Assembly: GCA_938040735.1 (NCBI GenBank)
Contig: CALHYE010000016.1
Location: forward strand, 1-52,260
Origin: an uncultured Bellilinea sp.
GTDB taxonomy: Bacteria > Chloroflexota > Anaerolineae > Anaerolineales > Anaerolineaceae
Reading direction: 5' to 3'
DNA: 52,260 nucleotides
Shown: positions 15,924 to 23,581 of the stretch, piece after piece
Position numbering within the stretch: the stretch's first letter is position 1
How the letters are laid out: the number at the start of each line of letters is the position of its first letter
Notes under the pieces: model-generated
Told to the model about the DNA's origin: nothing
Database searches by the model: none
The model's input: the letters and a program-made list of their open reading frames with translations, nothing else
Made by a program: the position numbers and the translations under genes

Positions 15924-17141
15924 CTATTGAGTTGACAGTTTCTGATTACGATTTTTCACAATCAAAGGAAAAGTGAGCAAAGCAAGAATTTCGAGAATCA
16001 CTATGGATATCAAAAGCCATGACTTGCTCTGGTCGTATAAGAAACCCAACAAAGCGCCGCTGACAAACCAGGCAGCGCCATAAAGGGTATTGAAAATCCC
16101 ATAAGCGAAGGCCCTTTTTCCGCCGGGCACAATATCAGCCACTGCAGCCCGCATGATGGTTTCGTGAACGGCCATAATCATGCCCCAAAGAATTGCGGCG
16201 ATGATAGCACTGAAGTATTGGCTGGAAAAGGCTAAAAATGGCAGCGGAAGTGAAATTAAAGGTACAACCATTAATGCCGTCAAGCCAATTTTGTCATATG
16301 TCTTTCCAATAATCAGCGCTGCCAAGGCATCAACGCCCATTGCAATTGCATAAAAAATGGCAATTTGAGCGGCGGGTACGACACTTTGGGTTACCCAGTG
16401 AAAGGAAATAATTTGAAAATTTGCAAAGCCGGCCACGCTTAAGAATGTAAAAGCGGAGTAAAACCAGAAAATGCGAGGTAAGGCGGAGTTTTGGGTGGAA
16501 TTAGCGCCAGACTCAGTCGAAGACGGTTTTTCCAGCTCTTCTGGATTTGGCACTCTGATCCTGGCCAGCAATAATGCCACCAGGGTAAGTACAGCAGGAA
16601 TCCAAAGGAAGCTAAACCCGTCTCGATAACTTTGACGCTGGGCAAAAACAGCCGCAAAAATCAACGGACCGATGAAACCGCCAACCTGATCGAGCGCTTC
16701 GTGAATACCAAATCCCCAACCGCGCCCAACTTGATAACTAGCATGAGAAAGCATGGTGTCCTTGGCTGGCGAGCGAACGGCTTTGCCAATCCGTTCAAGA
16801 ATAAGAAAAATGGCGGCAATTTCCCAACGATTGGTGTAGGCTAACAAGGGAATACTGAGCAGTAATCCATAGCCCACAAAAGTTGCAATCCAATATGCGC
16901 GCGTGCGTGAGGCAAAATAACCGGATACCAATCGCAAGGCATAGCCTAAAAATTCTCCCAAGCCGGAAACCAGGCCAATCGAGGTCGCACTAGCGCCTAA
17001 AAAAGCGAGATAAGCGCCACTCACTCCGCGACCGGTTTCATAAGTAATGTCGCCTAGTGCGCTCACCAAACCGAACAGAAGTATAAACTCAATGGCGCGA
17101 GAACGCGACGATTGGCTTTTGGGCGATGAAGTGGTTGTCAT
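15924..17141 (-). CDS. Major facilitator superfamily transporter
   Basis: A 405-residue membrane protein with about 12 TM helices in two halves and a polar central loop (about residues 195-220). The N-terminal half has the family-type GLVSGLGEFLGYALRLVSGYFASRTRAYW stretch, including the loop 2-3 region, and ERIGKAVRSPAKD, a pattern seen in MFS proteins of unknown substrate. AAGGAG precedes the ATG. It lies downstream of tRNA-Asp, separated by that gene's terminator. No substrate is evident. Confidence 0.88.
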   Translation of the reverse strand: MTTTSSPKSQSSRSRAIEFILLFGLVSALGDITYETGRGVSGAYLAFLGASATSIGLVSGLGEFLGYALRLVSGYFASRTRAYWIATFVGYGLLLSIPLLAYTNRWEIAAIFLILERIGKAVRSPAKDTMLSHASYQVGRGWGFGIHEALDQVGGFIGPLIFAAVFAQRQSYRDGFSFLWIPAVLTLVALLLARIRVPNPEELEKPSSTESGANSTQNSALPRIFWFYSAFTFLSVAGFANFQIISFHWVTQSVVPAAQIAIFYAIAMGVDALAALIIGKTYDKIGLTALMVVPLISLPLPFLAFSSQYFSAIIAAILWGMIMAVHETIMRAAVADIVPGGKRAFAYGIFNTLYGAAWFVSGALLGFLYDQSKSWLLISIVILEILALLTFPLIVKNRNQKLSTQ

Positions 17142-17196
17142 GACGATTCTCCTTTGTTGTTATATACGATGACAAAAAATTTTTAGAATAGACAAC

Positions 17197-17221
17197 AAAA
17201 AAGCCGCAAAGCGGCCTTTTT
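17197..17221 (-). terminator. Intrinsic terminator after tRNA-Asp
   Basis: On the minus strand GCCGC (17215-17211) and GCGGC (17207-17203) flank a TTT loop and are followed by six T residues (17202-17197). The matching A-tract at 17216-17221 may let it work in both directions. Confidence 0.8.
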
Positions 17222-17231
17222 GAAGTATTCG

Positions 17232-17307
17232 TGGCGGGAGCGACGGGATTCGAACCCGCGGTCTCGGCCTTGACAGGGCCGCATGTTAACCACTACACCA
17301 CGCCCCC
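17232..17307 (-). tRNA. tRNA-Asp (GTC), CCA encoded
   Basis: The minus strand folds as a canonical tRNA of 76 bases including an encoded CCA. The acceptor arm is GGGGGCG with CGCTCCC (one G-T pair) and the discriminator is G. The anticodon GTC lies at 17274-17272 within the CTGTCAA loop, and the T-loop is GGTTCGAATCC-like. The GTC anticodon and G73 identify tRNA-Asp. It has its own promoter about 15-40 bases upstream and a terminator just downstream. Confidence 0.97.
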
Positions 17308-17319
17308 GCGAACGAGCGA

Positions 17320-17348
17320 ATATTATCATAAAGTCGCATCTCCGTCAA
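17320..17348 (-). promoter_or_regulatory. Promoter of tRNA-Asp
   Basis: On the minus strand TTGACG (17348-17343) and TAATAT (17325-17320) are separated by 17 bases. Initiation would fall near 17313, about 6 bases before the mature tRNA 5' end. This means the tRNA need not be part of the upstream riboswitch operon. Confidence 0.75.
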
Positions 17349-17382
17349 GAAAAAAGCGTTATTTTGCCGTTGTTCCCGTTGA

Positions 17383-17802
17383 TTACCCCGAAAATTTGTC
17401 CCATGTTTCTATCGGTTCGTTATTTTTTATTTTTTGCAATATTTGCTGTGCGAACGAGCGAACCAGACTTGATGGATGATGTGTAGCATTTTCGATAATC
17501 GCCATTCGTTCCGCGTGATCAATTTTAGCTAAGGCTATCAAAATTGCCCTCAGGAAGTAGTAGTCTTCTGTTTCGTTGGCGAGGATTTCCTTGAGTAACG
17601 GTACTGCCTGCTGAATTTTGAGATTCCCAATAATCTGGGCGGCAATCAACCGGCGTTCTGGAATGGTGTGATGAAGAGCATCTAAAAGTTTTTGATGATA
17701 TTCTTGATTGGAAAATTCCTCCAATGAAAAACCACAGTGTGGACAGGTCTTGTCCTTCTCGTCAACAATTTGCCAGCATCTGGGACAATAGTAGGTAAGC
17801 AT
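17383..17802 (-). CDS. Zinc-ribbon HEAT-repeat protein; second gene of riboswitch operon
   Basis: A 139-residue soluble protein. The N-terminus is a zinc ribbon (C6, C9, C20, C23), and the rest (about 35-125) consists of helices with HEAT-like repeats (ERRLIAAQIIGNLKIQQAVPLLKEIL, then a second unit ending in HPSSLVRSFAQQIL). Such small helical repeats are usually protein-interaction modules; no enzyme motif is seen. Its ATG lies 2 bases after the stop of the upstream gene and has only a weak ribosome site, so it is probably translationally coupled. Both genes follow the fluoride riboswitch. Function is unknown. Confidence 0.75.
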   Translation of the reverse strand: MLTYYCPRCWQIVDEKDKTCPHCGFSLEEFSNQEYHQKLLDALHHTIPERRLIAAQIIGNLKIQQAVPLLKEILANETEDYYFLRAILIALAKIDHAERMAIIENATHHPSSLVRSFAQQILQKIKNNEPIETWDKFSG

Positions 17803-17804
17803 GG

Positions 17805-18278
17805 TCAGGTCTGGTTTGACGATGTTGAATTTGACTGGTTGACAAGGTTGATCAAGGCCGAGATAGTTTGTGTGAGGTTGTTGATTTCGATTTCCAGTTC
17901 GTTAGCGATGGCAGGGTCCAAATTCCCATAGCCGGATAATACTTTAGGGCGCACATCTAATAACCCCGCCCAACATAGGCTCAATTGAGAAGTCAACAAT
18001 CGGCTGGATTTTTCTATTACAGGTTGTAAGTGGTATCGTTCTTTAATCTCCATGAATTTATTCAAAATTATATAGATTTGTTGTTCCAGGAGGGCTGAGG
18101 TTTTATCGGATATATCGTTATCGGTTTGGTAAAAAATCTCATTCTGGGCTTTGTCGTGTAAAAGGGATAAAACTTGATGAAGTAGTTTCTCGAATGTTAC
18201 CAAAGAAGCGGTGAGATAGCGCTTTTGAGCTTCGTTCAAGATTTCGGTCTCGGGGGGTGAATAATCCGGATGGTTCAT
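17805..18278 (-). CDS. Unknown helical protein; first gene behind the fluoride riboswitch
   Basis: A 157-residue, mostly alpha-helical, soluble protein with no signal peptide, no membrane segment and no motif that I recognise. It is acidic at the N-terminus and ends in an Asn/Ser-rich tail. It does not resemble CrcB/Fluc, ClC-F, enolase, pyrophosphatase or the other proteins usually behind fluoride riboswitches. GAGGT lies about 8 bases before the ATG. The leader contains the aptamer and an overlapping terminator, so it is probably made only when fluoride (or whatever the aptamer binds) is present. It is coupled to the zinc-ribbon HEAT gene downstream. Confidence 0.75.
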   Translation of the reverse strand: MNHPDYSPPETEILNEAQKRYLTASLVTFEKLLHQVLSLLHDKAQNEIFYQTDNDISDKTSALLEQQIYIILNKFMEIKERYHLQPVIEKSSRLLTSQLSLCWAGLLDVRPKVLSGYGNLDPAIANELEIEINNLTQTISALINLVNQSNSTSSNQT

Positions 18279-18293
18279 TCTTTTTTACCTCGT

Positions 18294-18334
18294 AAAAGAA
18301 AAAACCTCTGATGATTGGTTGTGATCATCAGAGG
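18294..18334 (-). terminator. Intrinsic terminator, fluoride riboswitch expression platform
   Basis: On the minus strand CCTCTGATGAT (18334-18324) pairs perfectly with ATCATCAGAGG (18315-18305), then TTTTTTCTTTT (18304-18294). The first five bases of the left arm also form the 3' strand of the aptamer pseudoknot (AGCCTC, 18336-18331), so ligand-bound aptamer and terminator are mutually exclusive. It can also terminate ndk read-through. Confidence 0.85.
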
Positions 18335-18384
18335 CTATCAGCCTTTTTTGGCGGTTCGGTTACAACCCAGCGAGCCTCATCGCT
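18331..18384 (-). promoter_or_regulatory. Fluoride (crcB-motif) riboswitch aptamer
   Basis: Read on the minus strand, the segment matches the fluoride aptamer. Stem P1 is AGCG/CGCT (18384-18381 with 18372-18369), enclosing the conserved GATGAGGCT loop. Stem P2 is GCC/GGC (18352-18350 with 18343-18341) with an A6 loop, preceded by the conserved AAC and followed by TGAT (18340-18337). The long-range pseudoknot is GAGGCT (18378-18373) with AGCCTC (18336-18331). The order and spacing closely follow the Thermotoga-type aptamer. The linker between P1 and P2 is slightly longer here and could form a tiny GGTT/AACC hairpin. Known members bind fluoride and switch genes on by antitermination. Confidence 0.85.
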
Positions 18385-18395
18385 TGTTATAAAAA

Positions 18396-18401
18396 ATTAT
18401 A
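18396..18401 (-). promoter_or_regulatory. -10 element for the riboswitch transcript
   Basis: A perfect TATAAT reads on the minus strand at 18401-18396. Initiation 6-8 bases downstream (near 18389) would start the RNA about 5 bases before the aptamer P1 stem, as is usual for riboswitches. No good -35 hexamer is seen (it would overlap the last codons of ndk). Confidence 0.6.
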
Positions 18402-18407
18402 CCACTA

Positions 18408-18875
18408 TTAATTGCTGCCACTGATCCATTCTTCATTGCTAAGTTTCCAATCTACAATTTCGTCCGGTCTGAACCAGAGAGCAATTTCGGCTTGTGCATT
18501 TTCAGGGCTGTCAGAAGCATGGGTAAGGTTGCGTCCCACTTCCAAGCCAAAATCATGGCGAATCGTGCCGGGAGCCGCTTCGGTGGGTCGGGTGGCTCCC
18601 ATGGTTTGACGCACTGCAGCCACGGCTTGCGGGCCTTCCCATACCATAGCCATGACCGGAGCAGAACAGATATAGCGAATCAAACCTTCATAGAACGGTT
18701 TTCCTTTATGAATGGCGTAATGTTCTTCTGCCAGTTGAGGGGATACCTGTAGAAATTTTGCAGCCACTAATTTCAACCCGCGCTGTTCAAGGCGCTTAAT
18801 AATTTCACCAATCAAACCTCTTTGTACAGCATCGGGTTTTGCCAGTACGAAAGTGCGTTCCACAATGTCCTCCAA
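18408..18875 (-). CDS. ndk: Nucleoside diphosphate kinase
   Basis: A 155-residue enzyme that equilibrates nucleoside di- and triphosphates through a phosphohistidine. The N-terminal TFVLAKPDAVQRGLIGEII and the active-site block with H119 (NLTHASDS, usually NxxHGSDS) are clear, as are R-rich ATP contacts around TRPTEAAPGTIR. It lies 14 bases downstream of the TPR gene on the same strand. The promoter of the fluoride-riboswitch unit overlaps its 3' end. Confidence 0.96.
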   Translation of the reverse strand: MEDIVERTFVLAKPDAVQRGLIGEIIKRLEQRGLKLVAAKFLQVSPQLAEEHYAIHKGKPFYEGLIRYICSAPVMAMVWEGPQAVAAVRQTMGATRPTEAAPGTIRHDFGLEVGRNLTHASDSPENAQAEIALWFRPDEIVDWKLSNEEWISGSN

Positions 18876-18889
18876 AGTATAATAAGATC

Positions 18890-21712
18890 TTATCGCAGCA
18901 GTTCCTCTGCTTTGGTGTAGGCTTCAAGCGCTTCCTGTAAGCGATTGCTGCGTAAGTACGCATCGCCGAGTGTCTGCCAGATGGCGATATCAATTGGATA
19001 TTGGTAAAGGGCATCTCTTAGATCATGAATGGTTTCTTCCAGATACTGCCCATCCTTGATCAGCTGATTATAAGCCTGCAGCGCTCGTTCGAGGTTATGA
19101 GATTGAAGCGCTGTTTGGGCAATGGTTAAGATCTCGTGATGACTGCCGGCTTCGATTGTCGCAGCTGCTGGTTGAGGCTGCTCCACTTCGATGGGGGGTG
19201 TTTCAACAGGCGGGGATTCAAATTCCGGCACCCAGTCTGCTGGAATCGTCTCCTGTTCCATTTCGGTTTCTTCTTCTTCCAAATCTTTCAGCCAGGAAGG
19301 AACTCCTTCCTCCGGGGGCATGGGAGGTGTTTCTTCGCCGAATTCATCAACACTTTCGCTTTCCGGTTCAGGCATCGGCGATGAGGCTGCTTTGAGATGA
19401 ACCGGTTGGGTATCTTCAAGGGTTTCGACTACTTCTTCGGGTAATTTCATGGATGATTGTGTAACATCTGTATCCGAGAGGGTTTCTGTTTCCATAGAGG
19501 TTTCAATATCTTCTTCGGCGGGCAATTCCTCTCGGATCCATTCCGGTAAGTCTTCCTGACGCTCTTCGGGTTTGGTCAAAAGGGTCTCTTCCGAGGCGCC
19601 TTGCTTTGCAGCCAGACTTTCTAACCATGCAAAGGTTGCGTCTTCATCCCCTAATTTTTCTGTGCTGAGAGGAAACGGAGGCGCAGAATCTTCTTCTTGA
19701 GTTTCTTCCAATTTTTGCTGTCCAAATTCCTCGGTAGGAACTTCAAAAGCGGCTTCATCTTCTTGCAGTGACTCCATCAGCCAATCCGGCAACGGCTCTG
19801 GAGAAAGATTCGGAGCGGGCTGTTCCAATGCGTTCTTTTCTGTCGCTTCAATCTCTTGAAGGGTAAGAGAATCCTCCGAGATTTCCTTCTCGGTCGAAGT
19901 TAAGTCCTCTTGTGGAAAGACCGTTTGAATCATTTCCTGATCGGTTTGGTCGGCGGGAGGTTGCTCTTCGCTTTCCAATTTTGTGTCGGGGATTTGGGGA
20001 GATTCTTCAACCAGGGACTGAATCCAATCCGGCGGGGTATCCTGTCGCTCTTCGGGGGGAGTTAACAAGGTGGCTTCATCGGCTCCCTGTCGGGCTGCCA
20101 GGCTTTCCAACCAGGCCATCGTCGCATCCATGTCTTCCAAATCTGGTATGGTTTCAATGGGCGGCTCAGCCGTTTCGCGGGATGGAGGTGTTTCCTGGAT
20201 TGTTTCCACTTCGCTCTCATTGAATGAAGGAAGGTCGGTAATAAGGATCTCGGCTTTGGTTTCGGATGGCTGGTCTTCCGGGGTGACCAGATCTTTCAAC
20301 CAGTCGGGTTCTTGTTCTAATGCGGCTTCAACTTCAGTATCTGCCCCGCTTATTTCTTCCTCGGAGGTATCTTGGTCGAAGGAAGGAATTTCAACATCGG
20401 GGCTTTCGACGGTTTCCGGCTGCGGGATAGAGTCCTCTGCCGCGGCTTGGATTTCTTCACCCAAAGGCGGCGCGGGTGTTCTTCCGGTCAGGTCTCCTTC
20501 ATCTACCGGAAGAATTTGCTCCAACCACCCAAGATCCTCTTTCTCAGACGTTTGTTCCTCAAGCGCCGATTCTTCTGGGGCAATTTCTTGCAGCCATTCT
20601 GGGATTTCACCCATTTCCAATTCTTCCTCGGGGAGGTTAAAACCAGATTCTACGGTTTCGTCCACTTTTTCTGCGGGCGCCCAACCGGCCTCTTTCATCC
20701 ATTCAGGAATGGTTTCTTCTTCGGAAATCTCAGGAATCGGGGTTTCAAACGATCTGGGGGGCGCTTCTTCGATAGGCGCTGGACTTTCTTGAGCAGCAGG
20801 GAATACTGAATGGGTCTCTTCGGTTACATCACTCGGCTTAATTTCAGAGAACCAATCCGGTAAAGGTTGTTCCTCCTCGCTCTTGAATTCCACACCTGCG
20901 GTTTGAGCCCATTCCGGCAAGGCAGCTTCTTCCTCAATGGTTTCGATTTCCAGCCGGTCAAGAGTTACGGCATTATCAGGCACTTCCAGGCTGCTTATTG
21001 CATTGGGGGGCAAGTAGGCCAGGTAAGGTTCCATTGCAAAGACGCGTTGTTGATAGATTTTTGCGTCTTCCGCCCGAGAGGTCTGGGGGAGGGTTTCGGC
21101 TAAGATACGGTTGGCTTCAAAACAATAGGGAAGCTTGGAGATCAGCCGGCTGCACACTTCAATGGCTGCCATAGTTTGACCGGAGAGAAAGTACATGCGC
21201 GCCAAAATGACTTCCAGATCAACCCGCAAGGGGTCTTCGGCAAGCGCGGCACGGATTTCTGCAATGGCTTGCTGGTACAATTCTCCCCGTGCATACATGC
21301 GAACTAAAGCGCCGCGGGTCAGACGAATTTTAGGGGGTTCAACACCATCCCGCCTTCCGTACAAACGGCGGAGCTCATCCTGGACGGCGGTGTTGGAAGG
21401 CTGGGCTTCAAAGGCTTTTTCCATATGCCAGATAGCGGCATCCAGGTTGCCTTCGTCCTCGCGGATAATGCTCATACCGATTTGCGAAATAAAATCATCC
21501 GGCACAGCCGAAAGGATGCGCTGCAGCACATCGGCCGCTTCGGCATAGCGCTGCGATTCAAGATAGGCTTTTCCTAAAAGGCGGTAGGTGTCTATGTGTT
21601 TGGGATAATACTTGAGAATATGACGACAATGAGTAATGGCGGCGCTGGATTCGCCGCGATCAATCATCGCCTCAATTTCACGGTTGTAGGTACGTAAAGG
21701 AATTTTAGCCAT
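18890..21712 (-). CDS. Large TPR protein with acidic Trp-motif repeat region
   Basis: From the ATG at 21712 (preceded by GGGAGGTGG; the frame extends to 21796 without a better start) the protein has 940 residues. Residues about 1-215 are tandem TPR helices, starting with the ITHCRHILKYYP unit, and the last ~90 residues form another TPR pair. Between them lies a ~600-residue Glu/Pro/Ser-rich, probably disordered region. In it a short motif, acidic or Pro then W-[LIMF] followed by a short amphipathic turn (PEWMKEAG, PEWLQEI, PDWLKDL, PDWIQSL, PDWLMESL, PEWIREEL, PSWLKDL), recurs about ten times. A longer block (AWLESLAA, then a conserved PEERQ segment) occurs twice. No signal peptide or enzyme motif is seen. 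It lies between sigA and ndk. Function unknown; probably a scaffold. Confidence 0.88.
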   Translation of the reverse strand: MAKIPLRTYNREIEAMIDRGESSAAITHCRHILKYYPKHIDTYRLLGKAYLESQRYAEAADVLQRILSAVPDDFISQIGMSIIREDEGNLDAAIWHMEKAFEAQPSNTAVQDELRRLYGRRDGVEPPKIRLTRGALVRMYARGELYQQAIAEIRAALAEDPLRVDLEVILARMYFLSGQTMAAIEVCSRLISKLPYCFEANRILAETLPQTSRAEDAKIYQQRVFAMEPYLAYLPPNAISSLEVPDNAVTLDRLEIETIEEEAALPEWAQTAGVEFKSEEEQPLPDWFSEIKPSDVTEETHSVFPAAQESPAPIEEAPPRSFETPIPEISEEETIPEWMKEAGWAPAEKVDETVESGFNLPEEELEMGEIPEWLQEIAPEESALEEQTSEKEDLGWLEQILPVDEGDLTGRTPAPPLGEEIQAAAEDSIPQPETVESPDVEIPSFDQDTSEEEISGADTEVEAALEQEPDWLKDLVTPEDQPSETKAEILITDLPSFNESEVETIQETPPSRETAEPPIETIPDLEDMDATMAWLESLAARQGADEATLLTPPEERQDTPPDWIQSLVEESPQIPDTKLESEEQPPADQTDQEMIQTVFPQEDLTSTEKEISEDSLTLQEIEATEKNALEQPAPNLSPEPLPDWLMESLQEDEAAFEVPTEEFGQQKLEETQEEDSAPPFPLSTEKLGDEDATFAWLESLAAKQGASEETLLTKPEERQEDLPEWIREELPAEEDIETSMETETLSDTDVTQSSMKLPEEVVETLEDTQPVHLKAASSPMPEPESESVDEFGEETPPMPPEEGVPSWLKDLEEEETEMEQETIPADWVPEFESPPVETPPIEVEQPQPAAATIEAGSHHEILTIAQTALQSHNLERALQAYNQLIKDGQYLEETIHDLRDALYQYPIDIAIWQTLGDAYLRSNRLQEALEAYTKAEELLR
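19530..20145 (-). repeat. Two copies of a ~120-base coding repeat inside the TPR gene
   Basis: The segments at about 20025-20145 and 19535-19660 encode near-identical blocks: AT(M/F)AWLESLAA(R/K)QGA, then LLT, PEERQ and a P-x-W-I motif. They are separated by about 490 bases. They point to internal duplication within the disordered region. Confidence 0.75.
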
Positions 21713-21779
21713 AAGCCACCTCCCATTGGTTAGTATGCCCCAAGTTTTGGGATAATGCAAGTCATTTGAAAGACGAGGT

Positions 21780-21816
21780 AAAAAAAGAAACCGCAACAGA
21801 TGACCTGTGCGGTTTC
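21780..21816 (-). terminator. Intrinsic terminator of sigA
   Basis: On the minus strand GAAACCGC (21816-21809) pairs with GCGGTTTC (21794-21787), extended by CTGT/ACAG-type inner pairs with one bulge, and is followed by seven T residues (21786-21780). It separates sigA from the TPR gene. Confidence 0.85.
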
Positions 21817-21839
21817 ATGAGCGACATGCTGTTTGGTCT

Positions 21840-23132
21840 TTACTCTCCCAGATAATCGCGTAGCTTGCGACGAATGGTGGGATGACGCAAACGACTGAGA
21901 GCCTGAGCCTCGATCTGTCTGACTCGTTCGCGGGTGACGCCCATCTTTCGGCCGACTTCTTCAAGAGTGTAAGCCTGCCCATCCAGCAGACCATAGCGAA
22001 GCTGGAGGATGCGAACTTCACGCGGCGGCAGGGTGTTCAACACCTCTTCGAGATGCTCCCGCAGCAAATTATAGGTGGCAGTATCATCAGGCGGCGGCGC
22101 TTCGTCGTCCTCGATAAAATCTCCCAGCACGGAGTCTTCTTCGTCGTCGGTCGGCGTTTCCAGCGAAAGCGGCCGGCGAGCCACTTGAATCATGTTCTCC
22201 ACTTTTTTGGGCGGAACATCCAGGGCGATGGCTAATTCATCCACCGAAGGTTCTCTGCCCAGCCGCTGGGTTAGCTGGTGTTGGATGCGCAACAATTTGT
22301 TGATTTGATCGCCCATGTGGACTGGCACACGAATCGTGCGTCCTTGATCGGCAATGGCGCGGGTAACCGCCTGCCGAATCCACCAGGTGGCGTAAGTGCT
22401 GAATTTGTGACCGCGGCGATAGTCAAACTTTTTGGTTGCGCGAATTAAGCCAATGTTGCCTTCCTGAATCAGGTCGAGGAATGGAACCCCGCGTCCCATG
22501 TATTTTTTGGCAACACTGATGACAAGGCGGGAATTGGCAGTAATCAAGTGTTCGCGAGCAGCCCAGCCGTCTTCAATTAATTTGCGTAACTCGTGACGGC
22601 GGCGGTTGCCGACATTGCCGCGCGCCAGTTCCTCGCGGGCCAAGCGTCCGCGCTCGATCCGCTGAGCCAGTTCAACTTCCTCTTCAGCGGTTAGCAGAGG
22701 AACGCGGCTAACCTCCTTGAGATACAAACCGATGGTGTCATCGGTATCAATGTTTTGAAGGTCGTCAAAAATGATCTCGCTGGCTGCTTCTTCAGGTTCT
22801 TCAATTTCCTCATCCAGCGCCAGTTCGTCCTCAGCGGGTTCGGGAATCAGCGATTCATCCTCAATATAGGGAATGCCAGCGCTCATCAGGGCGGCAAAGG
22901 CTTCTTCCAGTTGCTCAACATCCTGTTCAGCCTCAGGGAAAAAGTGGAGGATGTCGTCAATGGTGACGTAGGATTTTTGCCGGCCCAGCTCAATTAAGCG
23001 AGCAATGGCTGGATATTCGTCTTCTTCCTCGTCCACAACATTAATCAGCGGATTGTCCATACGTTTCACAAACTTCCTTTTTTGAGAAAAGTATCTCAAT
23101 ATTCGTTCTAATTTTTTCTGTTTATCCAGCAT
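21840..23132 (-). CDS. sigA: Primary RNA polymerase sigma factor (sigma-70/SigA)
   Basis: Up to 430 residues. Region 1.2 is at about 130-162 ([17 protein letters not shown]). Region 2 is at about 196-266, with the -10-recognition helix ending in [17 protein letters not shown]. Region 3 is at about 275-350. Region 4 has the helix-turn-helix [20 protein letters not shown] (392-411). An acidic stretch (90-130) replaces a full region 1.1. The ATG at 23132 has only a weak ribosome site; an internal ATG at 23060 (MDNPL) follows AAGGAAG by about 12 bases and would give 406 residues, so the start is uncertain. It has its own promoter and terminator. As housekeeping sigma it would recognise the TTGACA/TATAAT promoters noted here. 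Confidence 0.95.
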   Translation of the reverse strand: MLDKQKKLERILRYFSQKRKFVKRMDNPLINVVDEEEDEYPAIARLIELGRQKSYVTIDDILHFFPEAEQDVEQLEEAFAALMSAGIPYIEDESLIPEPAEDELALDEEIEEPEEAASEIIFDDLQNIDTDDTIGLYLKEVSRVPLLTAEEEVELAQRIERGRLAREELARGNVGNRRRHELRKLIEDGWAAREHLITANSRLVISVAKKYMGRGVPFLDLIQEGNIGLIRATKKFDYRRGHKFSTYATWWIRQAVTRAIADQGRTIRVPVHMGDQINKLLRIQHQLTQRLGREPSVDELAIALDVPPKKVENMIQVARRPLSLETPTDDEEDSVLGDFIEDDEAPPPDDTATYNLLREHLEEVLNTLPPREVRILQLRYGLLDGQAYTLEEVGRKMGVTRERVRQIEAQALSRLRHPTIRRKLRDYLGE

Positions 23133-23162
23133 GTCTTATCTGCTCGTATATTCTATTTATTC

Positions 23163-23191
23163 AGAATACACTGTTTTATGAGGAAAATCAA
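23163..23191 (-). promoter_or_regulatory. Probable promoter of sigA
   Basis: On the minus strand TTGATT (23191-23186) and TATTCT (23168-23163) are separated by 17 bases, about 30 bases before the first possible start codon. Confidence 0.5.
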
Positions 23192-23475
23192 TCCCTTGTA
23201 TACCAAGGCAACTTCCGGCGCAGATTTTCCTGCTGGATTTTCTACCATCCATCACCCTGACAAATAAACGAGCGGATAATTTATCCCGCCCGCCGCAGTT
23301 GGTGGTCTAAGTCATTGAGGCAATAAATTGCCGCATAACACTATATAACAAACCGACAAGAAATTCAATAGGTTTTTGAAATTCTAATCAAACTTTAATC
23401 CAATTTTGGGGGGATTGAGCGCCAATTTTATCTTTAAACCTAATATTTGTCCTGAAAACGGGTGATTAATTTTGA

Positions 23476-23503
23476 TTGACATTTATTTCGGTTGTTATAC
23501 AAT
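23476..23503 (+). promoter_or_regulatory. Strong sigma-A promoter of hppA
   Basis: A perfect TTGACA (23476-23481) and TACAAT (23498-23503) are 16 bases apart. Transcription would begin near 23510, giving a leader of about 72 bases that opens with the 7-pair hairpin at 23511-23535. Confidence 0.8.
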
Positions 23504-23581
23504 GAGTGAGTGCGTCTCGATTGAACTCAGACGCATTCATGGGTTAATCCCCCCAAATCCCATTATCAACCTGGAGGCAAT

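Larger units (their letters stand above)
23133..23581. other. 449-base gene-free stretch between divergent sigA and hppA
   Basis: It carries the sigA promoter on the minus strand and the hppA promoter on the plus strand. It also has a short perfect palindrome GGCAAT-AA-ATTGCC (23320-23333). An inverted repeat TTTGGGGGGATT (23405-23416) and AATCCCCCCAAA (23546-23557) brackets the hppA promoter, and a leader hairpin TGCGTCT/AGACGCA lies at 23511-23535. No gene and no known riboswitch class was recognised. Confidence 0.6.

Noticed and set aside
17308-17382. tRNA-Asp as a passive part of the fluoride-riboswitch operon
   Set aside because: A TTGACG-17-TAATAT promoter directly in front of the tRNA makes independent transcription more likely.
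17231-17479. 82-residue plus-strand frame starting MAGATGFEPAVSAL
   Set aside because: It reads through the antisense of tRNA-Asp; this peptide start is a well-known false gene product of tRNA regions.
20070-20792. 240-residue Ser-rich plus-strand frame
   Set aside because: It is antisense to the Glu-rich repeats of the TPR gene; Glu codons read backwards give Ser/Phe-rich frames. The same applies to 20372-20809 and 19136-19400.
23133-23475. Possible c-di-AMP or fluoride riboswitch upstream of hppA
   Set aside because: Neither consensus is present, and this part lies upstream of the near-consensus hppA promoter, so it is not in that leader.
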